Of a DNA stretch of 64,000 nt, positions 21,688 to 30,049 are shown one piece after another (the stretch's first letter is position 1; each line of letters begins with the position of its first letter). The DNA is taken from assembly GCF_015709455.1 (NCBI RefSeq), contig NZ_JADNQW010000005.1, positions 124,001 to 188,000 on the forward strand, in the 5' to 3' direction. This stretch comes from Methylosinus sp. H3A. GTDB lineage: Bacteria; Pseudomonadota; Alphaproteobacteria; Rhizobiales; Beijerinckiaceae. The translations under genes were made by a program, and so were the position numbers. The notes below the pieces were generated by a model. That model ran no database searches. It worked only from the letters and a program-made list of their open reading frames with translations, and was not told the origin of the DNA.

Positions 21688-22635
21688 ATGGCGCTCGCAC
21701 CAGATCGCGCGGCGATAAAGGCACTGGAGGACGCCGTGGCGGCTGTTTTGGCCGCTGTGGGGAATAATCCGTCGCCAGCGACCGTGCGTCGTATCCGAGA
21801 AGGCCTCGCCGCCCATGCGGATGCTGTCGAGGCGGCCCGGTCCGCGACGGATCCAATACGAATGCCGCGGTCGACCTTTGATCCCGCCGATCCAAAGGCA
21901 ATCGGCCGGATGGTGTCCATCGCGCTGTTGGCTCAGCCGCTGCTTCCGCTTGGCGATGTCCGTCCAGCCTACGGCTCCGGCGTTTACGCCATCTACTATC
22001 GTGGCGATCACCCGCTTTATGAAGGGATCACCGGATCAGAGACGCCGATTTATGTCGGAAAGGCCGACCCGGCGAACGACGACGCGAGCACGACGCGTGA
22101 GCAAGGACCGAAACTCACGGGCCGGCTCATGGAACACGCCGGGACCATCGCCACAGCGGAGGCTTTCTCCGATCGGATACCGCCTCATTTGTCGGTCATT
22201 CGACTTTCCGACTTTTCCTGTCGGAGGCTTGTGTGCGCGACGAACGCGCAACTCGTTGCCGAAAAACACCTTATTCGGACGTTTTGGCCCATCTGGAATT
22301 CGGAGACCAAAGCTTGCTGGGGAATGAGCAAGCATGGCGATGCGGCCACGACGCGCGCCAACAAACGATCCCCTTGGGACGTCGTTCATCCGGGGCGACC
22401 GTGGGCCCTTGATGTGCGTTTGGCTGACTCGCTCACGCCGGACGAAATCGCGCATCGCATCAAGGCCACGTTGGAACGTGTGCCCGCGCGTCGTGACCAC
22501 GCGGCGCTGCTTGAGGAGATACTGGCGGGCTTTCGGCAAGACGACGCTCCCCGTGCCGACGAGGACGTGCCCCCGGTTGGAGAGAGCGCCGTTGGTCCAG
22601 AACCGGACGAGGCTGGTGGTGTCGACGACGAATGA
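21688..22635 (+). CDS. Eco29kI-family GIY-YIG restriction endonuclease
   Basis: A 315-residue protein with a GIY-YIG nuclease core: SGVYAIYYRGDHPLY and PIYVGKADP near residues 92-125. RLMEHAG (Arg/His), AEKHLIRTFWPIWNSE (Glu and Asn) and the family-typical SPWDVVHPGRPWA follow. These match R.Eco29kI, which cuts CCGC^GG. The protein is about 100 residues longer than R.Eco29kI, with an added helical N-terminal segment (1-85) and an acidic C-terminal tail. A GA-rich Shine-Dalgarno (CCGAGGGGGG) precedes ATG 21688. It follows the methyltransferase by 77 bp and overlaps the vsr start. Confidence 0.9.
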   Translation: MALAPDRAAIKALEDAVAAVLAAVGNNPSPATVRRIREGLAAHADAVEAARSATDPIRMPRSTFDPADPKAIGRMVSIALLAQPLLPLGDVRPAYGSGVYAIYYRGDHPLYEGITGSETPIYVGKADPANDDASTTREQGPKLTGRLMEHAGTIATAEAFSDRIPPHLSVIRLSDFSCRRLVCATNAQLVAEKHLIRTFWPIWNSETKACWGMSKHGDAATTRANKRSPWDVVHPGRPWALDVRLADSLTPDEIAHRIKATLERVPARRDHAALLEEILAGFRQDDAPRADEDVPPVGESAVGPEPDEAGGVDDE

Positions 22636-23092
22636 GATCGATCCCGCCAGAAGCGCGCAAATGTCGCTCGTGCGCGGCAAGGACACGAAGCCTGAGCTGC
22701 GTGTCAGACGAGCGCTGCACGCGGCGGGCCTGCGCTACCGCTTGCAGGCGAAAGGGCTTCCCGGAAAACCGGATGTGGTTTTCCGCAGCCGCCGGATCGT
22801 GATCTTCGTTCACGGGTGTTTTTGGCATCAACATCCGAGCCCTGATTGTCGACTGGCTAGGATGCCGAAATCCAGACTGGATTTTTGGGAACCCAAGCTC
22901 ACGGGTAATCGCCAGCGCGATGAGCGTGTGAAGGCGACGCTGGAAAGCCAGGGCTGGCGGGTTATCGAGGTGTGGGAATGCGAGACCAAGCCCGAGCACC
23001 TGCGAAGACTTGTTGCGGACGTCAAGAATTCAGAATTGGCGACGCCGAGAACTACGGGCGGCTCATCGGGCACGAGGCGGGGTTGGGAATGA
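22619..23092 (+). CDS. vsr: Very short patch repair (Vsr) endonuclease
   Basis: About 157 residues, the size of E. coli Vsr. It nicks beside T:G mismatches left when 5-methylcytosine deaminates. Seen: GKDTKPELRVRRALHAAG, LRYR, LPGKPDVVF with the catalytic Asp, IFVHGCFWHQHPSPDC (His and zinc-ligand Cys/His), FWEPKLTGNRQRD and GWRVIEVWECE (the last zinc Cys). GTG 22619 is chosen (GAGG 6 bases upstream). It overlaps the nuclease stop; ATG 22661 would lose a conserved N-terminal helix. Its stop overlaps the next start (ATGA). Linkage to a C5 methyltransferase fits its repair role. Confidence 0.9.
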   Translation: MSTTNEIDPARSAQMSLVRGKDTKPELRVRRALHAAGLRYRLQAKGLPGKPDVVFRSRRIVIFVHGCFWHQHPSPDCRLARMPKSRLDFWEPKLTGNRQRDERVKATLESQGWRVIEVWECETKPEHLRRLVADVKNSELATPRTTGGSSGTRRGWE

Positions 23093-25425
23093 CTCAGGAA
23101 TTCGATCTCACGCCCGATCCGCGTGTGCTTCAGATGCTTGGAGAGATCAATCTCCACCAGTGGCGCTGTCTCGCCGAGCTCATCGACAACTCGATCGACG
23201 GATTTCTCCACGCCGCCCGCGCGGACTCGCCCGTCGATGGGCCTGAAATCGCCGTCCTACTGCCGACTGCCGACAATGAAAACGCGCGGGTCGTCGTGAA
23301 AGACAACGGACCGGGGATGTCGTTCGAGGTGCTGGAGAAGGCCGTGAAGGCGGGGTGGTCTGGCAATAGTCCACTCGAAAATCTCGGTTTATTCGGGATG
23401 GGGTTCAACATCGCGACAGCGCGGCTCGGACTTGTGACCGAGGTGTGGACCAGCCGGCATGGCGACCCGGAACAGGTGGGCGTGCGTATCGATCTCGACA
23501 ATCTCCGAGCGACCGGCAACTTTCGTGTGCCGCGTCAGACCCGGCCGAAAGCCGATCACACGGCTCATGGAACGGAGATTGTGATCACGCGCCTAAAGCC
23601 TGATCAGCGGGCCTATCTCGCGCGTGGCAACAATCAGAAGACGATCCGCAAGCATTTGGCCCGAGCCTATTCCTCGCTTCTTGATCAATCGGGCGTAGGA
23701 AGAATCCGGCTGATGATCGGCGGCGCGAGGCTCTCTCCCCGGAGACATTGCGTGTGGGGCGAGGACCGCACGGTGACGTATCCAGATGGCACGGTGGCCC
23801 GCGCTGTTGAACTCATCGATGTCAAGTTGGCGCCGCGCCGTTACTGCACCCGCTGCATGCGGACGTTGGCGGCGAGTGAGGAGAGCTGCCCGATGGGCAG
23901 TCCGAGTTGTAATATCGTCGAGACGACGCGCCGCGTTCACGGTTGGATTGGCCTGCAGCGATACCTTCATAACACTGAATTTGGCATCGATTTCATTCGA
24001 AATGGCCGAAAAATCGAGATCTCAAACAAGGATCTGTTTGAATGGAGCGATGGGGAGACGTCGGAAGTCGAGTACCCTACCGACGATCAAAGAAATCGCG
24101 GCCGATTCGTCGGCGAGATCCACATTGATCATTGCCGCGTCAGTTACACGAAGGATCGCTTCGAGCGCGACGATCCGGCGTGGGGCGAGATGGTGCGCGT
24201 TGTTCGTGGCGAGGGGCCACTGCGGCCAATCGTGGCGAAGCAACGTGGCTACGCCGGCAACGAGAGCCCTCTCTACAAGCTGTATCAAGCTTTCCGGCGT
24301 TCCAGCCCGCAAGGAAAGAATGGGCTGTGGTCCCGTGTGCTCGTCGTCCGTGACAATGAACGCGCGCAACAGATGGCGGAGGCGTTCGCGGAAGGTGATC
24401 CAGATTATCTGACCGATGAGCGCTGGTGGCAGCTCGTTCAGGAACAGGACAAGGAGGTCCTCGGCGACCCGGGCGGGGAGACGACCGATACACCGCTTCC
24501 CGGTGGTTTTCTCGACGGCGGCGCTTCCGCACCAAGTCCTGTTGAAGGTCAACCGGCGGCGGATGCACAACCGCATCCACAACCGACGCCACCGCCTCCC
24601 GCGCCGGTACGGCGGCAGATGCACGAGCTATCGCGCAAATATGTGCATCCGACATACCGCGTCGAGTACGAGATCCAAGCCATGGCGGTTGGCTCTGACG
24701 ATCTGGATTTGCCGACGGGACTTCCCTGGCTCCTGAAACTCGATGATGTCGCGACCAGGACCTATGGCTTCCTTGTTGACGTCACGCATGAAGTATTCCG
24801 ATCCACAACCATGACGCCGTTGGATGGCCTTCTCACGGAGCTTACCCATCGCACCGTCGAGTTCCTGAAAGGCCAGGCTCAGGACGCCTCGGTTGCCGGT
24901 GTCCTCGCGGATTTTCGTCGACAATATTGTGTGGAGACGAGGTTGGACCCGCAGGAGATCATCTCACTTGCTTCCTCGATTCTCGGCGAGATCGCGCGCG
25001 CTATCCCCAACCTTCCCGGCGTCATGGCCGGGCCAGCGCTCTATGAGGAGCTGGGCGCGACTGAAAAGGAGACGATCGCGCGGCGGATGGCCAATAGGGG
25101 TGTTCCAGACCACAAGGCACTCATCGCCGAGGGCCGGTTCTGGGAATACGCGGAAGTCGACTCCGTCCGGGCAATTTTCAACCGCCATCCTGAATTCTTC
25201 CTCGACGGCGCATTCTGGAATGACCCATACGCCAAGGTTGATTTCGGCAGCGCCGCTGTCACTGAGCAAGCTAAGCGCGGCGTGCTGTCGCGATACGACG
25301 CATACCTCGGCGACGCTGTTTGGCTCGCGAACCAGACGCCGGCTGACATTGAGCGCGCGAGCCGCGACGCCGTGATACGCGCGAGCTGTTCGGTGAGGCT
25401 CTTGAAGCCAGATGTGGCGGATTAA
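23089..25425 (+). CDS. MORC/MutL-like GHKL ATPase
   Basis: A 778-residue protein starting MTQEFDLTPDPRVLQMLGEI. The GHKL ATPase motifs are clear: ELIDNSIDGF (N box), VVKDNGPGMS (motif II) and NLGLFGMGFN (ATP lid), followed by a transducer-like region. A Cys cluster (RRYCTRCMRTLAASEESC then SPSC) near residues 248-272 could bind zinc. A Pro/Gln-rich linker near 480-505 separates an alpha-helical C-terminal half with no family I can name. It overlaps vsr by 4 bp and is followed directly by the helicase. Such ATPases linked to Vsr, C5 methyltransferases and helicases were described as prokaryotic relatives of MORC in restriction systems; they probably clamp or loop DNA. Confidence 0.88.
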   Translation: MTQEFDLTPDPRVLQMLGEINLHQWRCLAELIDNSIDGFLHAARADSPVDGPEIAVLLPTADNENARVVVKDNGPGMSFEVLEKAVKAGWSGNSPLENLGLFGMGFNIATARLGLVTEVWTSRHGDPEQVGVRIDLDNLRATGNFRVPRQTRPKADHTAHGTEIVITRLKPDQRAYLARGNNQKTIRKHLARAYSSLLDQSGVGRIRLMIGGARLSPRRHCVWGEDRTVTYPDGTVARAVELIDVKLAPRRYCTRCMRTLAASEESCPMGSPSCNIVETTRRVHGWIGLQRYLHNTEFGIDFIRNGRKIEISNKDLFEWSDGETSEVEYPTDDQRNRGRFVGEIHIDHCRVSYTKDRFERDDPAWGEMVRVVRGEGPLRPIVAKQRGYAGNESPLYKLYQAFRRSSPQGKNGLWSRVLVVRDNERAQQMAEAFAEGDPDYLTDERWWQLVQEQDKEVLGDPGGETTDTPLPGGFLDGGASAPSPVEGQPAADAQPHPQPTPPPPAPVRRQMHELSRKYVHPTYRVEYEIQAMAVGSDDLDLPTGLPWLLKLDDVATRTYGFLVDVTHEVFRSTTMTPLDGLLTELTHRTVEFLKGQAQDASVAGVLADFRRQYCVETRLDPQEIISLASSILGEIARAIPNLPGVMAGPALYEELGATEKETIARRMANRGVPDHKALIAEGRFWEYAEVDSVRAIFNRHPEFFLDGAFWNDPYAKVDFGSAAVTEQAKRGVLSRYDAYLGDAVWLANQTPADIERASRDAVIRASCSVRLLKPDVAD

Positions 25426-27099
25426 ATGCTCGATCCTTTTCTCGATGCCGCGAGCTTATTGAAGGGGCCATGGCAGGCTTTCGAGAGGGATGTCGCGCGT
25501 CTTTTGGTGTGCAATGGATTCGAGGATGTCCGTTTGGTTGGCGGAACGGGTGATCACGGCGCCGACGTGCTTGGCGTCAAGAATGGAGAGCTCTGGGTCA
25601 TCCAATGTAAATTCACGACCAGCGGTTATCCCGCAGCCACCTCCGTTGATGAGGTTGGGGAAGCGGCCCGTTTCTACAAGGCGGATCGGATATATGTGGC
25701 TTCCAGTCGACGGGCCGGTCCCGCTACTTATGAGGCGATAAGCCGCTGGAAGGCTCTCGGGATCGAGATCGGTATTCTAGAGCCGGTCACGCTACTGGAG
25801 TTGGCTCGGAAGAGCCCCGAATATTCCGTCCATCGGCGCGACTTACGCGACTATCAGGAAGACGCCGTCGAGAAGTTCGTGGCGACCTTGCGCGAGACGA
25901 GTCGTGGACAGGTCGTTCTCGCCACAGGCCTTGGCAAAACCGTCGTGCTGGCGGAGAGCGTGGCGAATTTGTTTCGGGACCAGGCGGTGCCAGGTGGGCG
26001 CGCACTCGTTTTGGCCGGAACACGCGAGCTTGTCGACCAGCTGCAGCGGGCCTTTTGGGACCAGTTACCGAAGTGGATCGCGACACATAGACTGATGGGC
26101 GGAGAAACGCCCGGTAGTTGGGACGGGATCACCTTCGCGACCGTGCAGAGCGCTGTTTCCCGTCTTGGCGAGCTTCCGGACTTCGGTCTCGTCCTCATCG
26201 ACGAGGCCCACCACGTCGGATCGGAAACCTTTCGCAGGGTCACAGACCACTTGTCTAGCGCCATGATCGGCGGCGTGACCGCCACGCCTTGGCGTGGTGA
26301 CGGTTATGATATCGACGAATTGCTCGGTCAGCCCGTGATCAAGATCGGTATCGCGGAAGGACTCCGTCGCGGATTTCTTTGCGAGGCTGACTATCGACTA
26401 TTGGCCGATAACATCGACTGGCAATTGGTCCGATCGCAGTCGCGAAATCGCTATTCGATAAACCAGCTTAATCGATTGCTTCTTCTTCCAATGCGCGACG
26501 AGGAGGCGGCGCGCGCGGTGCGTGAGACATTTGATCGAGAGAAGCGACTCTCCGTCATTGTGTTCTGCTCCTCAGTCCAGCACGCGAAGAGTTTCGCAGC
26601 GACGCTCCGGCTGTTTGGCTTCAAGGCCGAGCCAATCACTGGGGAAATGAATCCCCGCGAGCGTGATCGCATGATGTCCGCCTTCCGTAAGGGCTCCCTC
26701 GACGTGGTCACGACGCGGGATTTGTTCAATGAAGGGGTGGACGTGCCGGATGTGGACATGATCGTCTTCATGCGCGTCACGCACAGTAGACGGATTTTTG
26801 TTCAACAACTCGGCCGGGGGCTTCGGATCAGCCCGAACAAATCCAAGGTCGTGGTGCTCGACTTCGTGAGTGATCTACGTCGCATCGCCGAGGTTGTCGA
26901 GCTTGAGAAGGCGGCGCGAGGCGATCTTGAGCGCCTGCGCCTCCCTGGCGTGATCCAATTCCGAGACGAGGGCGCCGGGAGCTTCATGCTCGATTGGATG
27001 CGCGATCAAGCCGACCTCTTCACCCGTGAGGGCGATCCGACGCTCGAGCTTCCCGCCTTCGACTTTCCGAAACCGCACACCAAGGGAACCATTCAATGA
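25426..27099 (+). CDS. Mrr-type nuclease fused to SF2 helicase
   Basis: A 557-residue fusion. Residues 1-125 form an Mrr-like restriction-endonuclease domain: AFERDVARLL, GGTGDHGADVLG (catalytic Asp) and WVIQCKF (QxK). Residues about 140-500 are an SF2 helicase with Walker A ATGLGKTVVLA, DEAH-type LIDEAHH, VTATPWRGD (motif III) and QQLGRGLRISP (motif VI). It begins at the base after the ATPase stop, so the two are probably translated together. Predicted role: ATP-driven translocation with DNA cleavage, the effector of the MORC-linked restriction system. Its stop overlaps the next start by 4 bp. Confidence 0.92.
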   Translation: MLDPFLDAASLLKGPWQAFERDVARLLVCNGFEDVRLVGGTGDHGADVLGVKNGELWVIQCKFTTSGYPAATSVDEVGEAARFYKADRIYVASSRRAGPATYEAISRWKALGIEIGILEPVTLLELARKSPEYSVHRRDLRDYQEDAVEKFVATLRETSRGQVVLATGLGKTVVLAESVANLFRDQAVPGGRALVLAGTRELVDQLQRAFWDQLPKWIATHRLMGGETPGSWDGITFATVQSAVSRLGELPDFGLVLIDEAHHVGSETFRRVTDHLSSAMIGGVTATPWRGDGYDIDELLGQPVIKIGIAEGLRRGFLCEADYRLLADNIDWQLVRSQSRNRYSINQLNRLLLLPMRDEEAARAVRETFDREKRLSVIVFCSSVQHAKSFAATLRLFGFKAEPITGEMNPRERDRMMSAFRKGSLDVVTTRDLFNEGVDVPDVDMIVFMRVTHSRRIFVQQLGRGLRISPNKSKVVVLDFVSDLRRIAEVVELEKAARGDLERLRLPGVIQFRDEGAGSFMLDWMRDQADLFTREGDPTLELPAFDFPKPHTKGTIQ

Positions 27100-27623
27100 T
27101 GATTCCCGAGGCCATCAGGGACGGCATTCGCGACAAAATCTGGGCGGTGGCGGATGAGTTGGGCTGGTCCACGATCGGGGATTCGGAACGCTCGCGCTAC
27201 TACGAGCTTTGGACCCGCGATCAGACGATCGGCGGGCAACTCGCTCACTTCATGGACCCGAGAAAGGTCAGGGTCTACATTAAGGATTCGCTCCTAAAAC
27301 CCTATGAGAGGGCTCGCCTCCTCGAGACCGAGGGACAAATTTGGCGGTCACTGGGCCTCTCTCCGCCGACCAGTGTGAGTGAGTCCTATATCAAGCCGCA
27401 TGGGCGTCGGCTTGGCGACGGCAGGGTCATATGTTGGGGCAAGAGTAGGGATTGGAAGCTGGTCCTGATGGCGGTGTTCGAGCGAGGCCGAACCAGCCAT
27501 GAAGCGTCTCCCTTCGGCGCGGTACTACTTGAGACGGGACAAACCTCGGTGGCTCGCAAGCGTGCCCTGGTGAAGGACGCGGCGGCTAGGCTGGGCATTC
27601 AGCAGATGGCTTGGCTGGAGTGA
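27096..27623 (+). CDS. Unknown protein of the defence operon
   Basis: A 175-residue soluble, basic protein, overlapping the helicase stop by 4 bp (ATGA). It contains no motif I recognise. Visible segments are a conserved-looking block (GGQLAHFMDPRKVRVYIKD), IKPHGRRLGDGRVICWGKSR and a helical C terminus. Position and coupling argue that it is part of the system rather than a passer-by. It could be a nucleic-acid-binding adaptor, but nothing in the sequence proves that. Confidence 0.7.
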   Translation: MMIPEAIRDGIRDKIWAVADELGWSTIGDSERSRYYELWTRDQTIGGQLAHFMDPRKVRVYIKDSLLKPYERARLLETEGQIWRSLGLSPPTSVSESYIKPHGRRLGDGRVICWGKSRDWKLVLMAVFERGRTSHEASPFGAVLLETGQTSVARKRALVKDAAARLGIQQMAWLE

Positions 27624-27628
27624 CGCGG

Positions 27629-28753
27629 ATGCGAGACAAGTTCGCGGGCTGGTACCCGAAATCCGCCGCTGAGGCAGCGGCGCTTTGGGACAACGCCATT
27701 TTTGTCCCGGACGCGAACGTCCTGTTGCACTGCCTGCGCCACCCCGCCGCCGTGCGTGAGGAACTACTTCGCCTGTTCGATGTGCTCAAGCCCTCGCTGT
27801 GGATCCCCTATCAGGTTGGTCTCGAATTTCACCGAAATCGCCTGGACGTCGAACTCGGCGCGCAGGACGCCTACGATCTGCTGGTCAAGGACCTGGAGGC
27901 GGTCGTCGAGAAGGCGCGCGAACGGCTTCGCCAGCTACGAGCACATCCGACAATAAGTGTCGCCAAGGAACTCGCTGCGCTGGATATGTTCTCGACGGAC
28001 TTCCGCGCGCGTATGGCGGCCGCGCAAGCGGCCCATCCCGCTGAGGAAATCGCCGGCTCGGTCACGCGACTGACCAAGCTATTGGATGGCCGCATTGGCG
28101 AAAAGTGGAAGCCCGAGCAATTCGCTGCCCTCAAGAGGGAGGGAGAGGATCGATACGCGAAAAAGATTCCGCCTGGTTATAAGGACGCGAAGAAGGATTC
28201 TGGTGAATTCGACAAGTTTGGTGACCTGATCATATGGAAGGAGATGATCGCGAAGGCGAAAGACAACAAACGGCCGATCATCTTTATCTCCGATGACGCG
28301 AAGGAAGATTGGTGGTGGATCCACAGGGGCCGGAAACTTGGTCCGCGTCCTGAACTCGTCGAGGAATTCAAAGCGGAGAACGGCCAGGACTTCCACATCT
28401 ATGAGTTTAGTCAATTCCTTCGTTTCGCCGCAGATCGCTATCCCGAGATCAAGGCGAATGTCGATAAAGTGGAAGAGAGCTTGCTCGCTGACGAGAACGC
28501 TAGGCGCAGACAGAGTGATGCCGCAGAGGCGAGGGATTTTGAGATCAAACTTCGCCAGCTCGAGGACGAGCGAGATCAGCTCGTCGCGACGCTGTCAGGT
28601 ACGCCAGGTAGCTCGATCGCGAGTGTTACGGCGGATCGATCTGCTTTGCGCGCGCGGTTGAATGAACTCAACGCGGAGATTGCCTCGCTTTCATCGGAAC
28701 CACGAGAAGTAGCGGGCGATGCCCTCGCCTCCGATGAGAAGACCAGGGCATAG
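27629..28753 (+). CDS. PIN_8-type nuclease-like protein
   Basis: A 374-residue protein with a PIN-like nuclease fold split by a helical insertion. The acidic residues are in IFVPDANVLLH (near residue 30), PYQVGLEFHRNR (near 66), FGDLIIWKEM (near 205) and IIFISDDAKEDWWW (near 225). The C-terminal 100 residues are a coiled coil (EARDFEIKLRQLEDERDQLV and onward). ATG 27629 has GGAG 8 bases upstream. It starts 5 bp after the previous stop. PIN_8 proteins are common in defence islands and probably cut RNA or DNA. Function inside this operon is unknown. Confidence 0.85.
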   Translation: MRDKFAGWYPKSAAEAAALWDNAIFVPDANVLLHCLRHPAAVREELLRLFDVLKPSLWIPYQVGLEFHRNRLDVELGAQDAYDLLVKDLEAVVEKARERLRQLRAHPTISVAKELAALDMFSTDFRARMAAAQAAHPAEEIAGSVTRLTKLLDGRIGEKWKPEQFAALKREGEDRYAKKIPPGYKDAKKDSGEFDKFGDLIIWKEMIAKAKDNKRPIIFISDDAKEDWWWIHRGRKLGPRPELVEEFKAENGQDFHIYEFSQFLRFAADRYPEIKANVDKVEESLLADENARRRQSDAAEARDFEIKLRQLEDERDQLVATLSGTPGSSIASVTADRSALRARLNELNAEIASLSSEPREVAGDALASDEKTRA

Positions 28754-28772
28754 GGCGCGAACGGAAACGACG

Positions 28773-29684
28773 GTGAAGGGGATATTCGATACCAAGCCTG
28801 ATTCGGGATACGACGACGAGATAACACGTCGATACCACTTTCCTCGTCAGTACCGAGAAGTGGCCGAACGGCTTGTCGGCGACTGGATCATATATAGGGA
28901 GCCTCAGAGAAATCGGGGCCGACGCGCGTATATCGCGGTCGCTAGGCTATTGCGGTTGGAAAACGATCCTGAGCGGCCAGGTTACTCCTACGCTTTGATG
29001 AGCGAATATCTACCGTTCGATCGACCCGTTCCCTTCGCAGATGGAGGTACCTATGCCGAGGCCGCCTTGAGGGAATTAACCGACCCATCCCGTGTCGGAG
29101 CCTATTTGCAGGGCAAGTCGGTCCGGACCATATCGGACTCCGATTTTGCCACGATTGCGCGCGCCGGTCTCGCCGAGACGCTGTCGCCCGAAAACGCTCT
29201 GCGCCTGGTGCTCGATCCCGGTCAGGTTGATCCGGATACCTTGGAACTCGTTAGAGCGCCACCCGAGGAACAAGCCCGGCGGATCGAACAGATTCTTCTG
29301 AATAGAAAGATTCGCGACGCTAATTTTCGTCGCCAAGTTTGCGATGCCTATGACGATCGATGCGCCGTAACGGGTCTCCGAATTGTCAATGGTGGCGGTA
29401 GAGCCGAGGTTCAGGCAGCACATATATGGTCAGTCGCGCTAGGTGGTCCGGACGTCGTGCAAAACGGCCTTGCTCTTTCGGGCACCGTGCATTGGTTGTT
29501 CGATCGTCATCTTATCTCTCTCACAGACGACTATCGGCTGCTGGTCTCCCACAACAAGATCCCTGCGGAGTTGCGCGACCTCTTTGCCAAGCAGATGGAT
29601 CGTATCCACTTACCGAAGGATGAGAAGCTGTGGCCGCATCCCGCGTACGTAGCCCGCCATCGAGAAGCGTTCTGCGCTGCTTGA
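28773..29684 (+). CDS. HNH endonuclease with N-terminal PUA-like region
   Basis: About 303 residues from GTG 28773 (MKGIFDTKPDSGYDDEITRR). The start is chosen because it follows the previous stop by 19 bp, whereas ATG 28719 would overlap the upstream gene. Residues 1-100 (YHFPRQYREVAERLVGDWII then YIAVARLLRLENDPERPGY) look like a PUA/EVE-type base-reader domain; that is inference. The C-terminal 110 residues are an HNH nuclease: FRRQVCDAYDDRCAVTGL, EVQAAHIWSVALGG, NGLALSGTVHWLFDRHLISL. A reader plus HNH layout is typical of modification-dependent restriction. It is the last gene of the defence block. Confidence 0.88.
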   Translation: MKGIFDTKPDSGYDDEITRRYHFPRQYREVAERLVGDWIIYREPQRNRGRRAYIAVARLLRLENDPERPGYSYALMSEYLPFDRPVPFADGGTYAEAALRELTDPSRVGAYLQGKSVRTISDSDFATIARAGLAETLSPENALRLVLDPGQVDPDTLELVRAPPEEQARRIEQILLNRKIRDANFRRQVCDAYDDRCAVTGLRIVNGGGRAEVQAAHIWSVALGGPDVVQNGLALSGTVHWLFDRHLISLTDDYRLLVSHNKIPAELRDLFAKQMDRIHLPKDEKLWPHPAYVARHREAFCAA

Positions 29685-29968
29685 GTTATGGTATCTGTCG
29701 CACCGGACAGCTCGTATGGTACAGATCCTCGGCGTCGGCGGCCAGTCTTCCATGGGTTCTCCTGGCTAACCGATATAGTCTGTGGCACAAGGGCATAGCT
29801 GAAACCACTGAAAGATACGGCTGGAGTCGGCTGATTGGAAGTCAATGACCCGCTAATCGGGCGAATGCGAGCTGCGGCCTAGAAGAGCCGGAGGCGAGCC
29901 TCTTCCCTGGTCACCGCTGTGGCGGCCGACCGCGCTGCTTCGGGCATGATCTCCACGGCTGCTCGTTT
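29685..29968. other. Intergenic gap after the defence operon
   Basis: These 284 bp separate the HNH gene from the DUF932 leader. No frame has recognisable content or a good start signal. The gap must contain the end of the defence transcript and the promoter of the backbone block. Confidence 0.4.
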
Positions 29969-30049
29969 AGAGTGAGAGTGCGGACAGGATCTCCGTGGCG
30001 GTTTGAGAGCTGGAGGAGAGGCCTCCGGCGCCCGTCATGGAGATGTCTC
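29969..30049 (+). promoter_or_regulatory. Repeated structured leader of the DUF932 gene
   Basis: An 81-base segment ending at the DUF932 start resembles 31336-31417, upstream of the ParB-like gene, along its whole length. Both begin AGAGTGAGAG, share a purine-rich GAG-repeat middle and end GGCGCCCGTCA-GGAG, where GGAG is the Shine-Dalgarno. GTGGCGG and CCGTCAT can pair (with G-U wobbles) to close a hairpin just before the ribosome-binding site. This suggests a cis-acting RNA element. Confidence 0.5.

Noticed and set aside
25426..29684. Labelling the defence block as BREX, DISARM or a classical Type I system
   Set aside because: No PglX/PglZ, DrmA/B or HsdR/M/S homologues are present. The gene set matches the MORC-linked restriction pattern instead.
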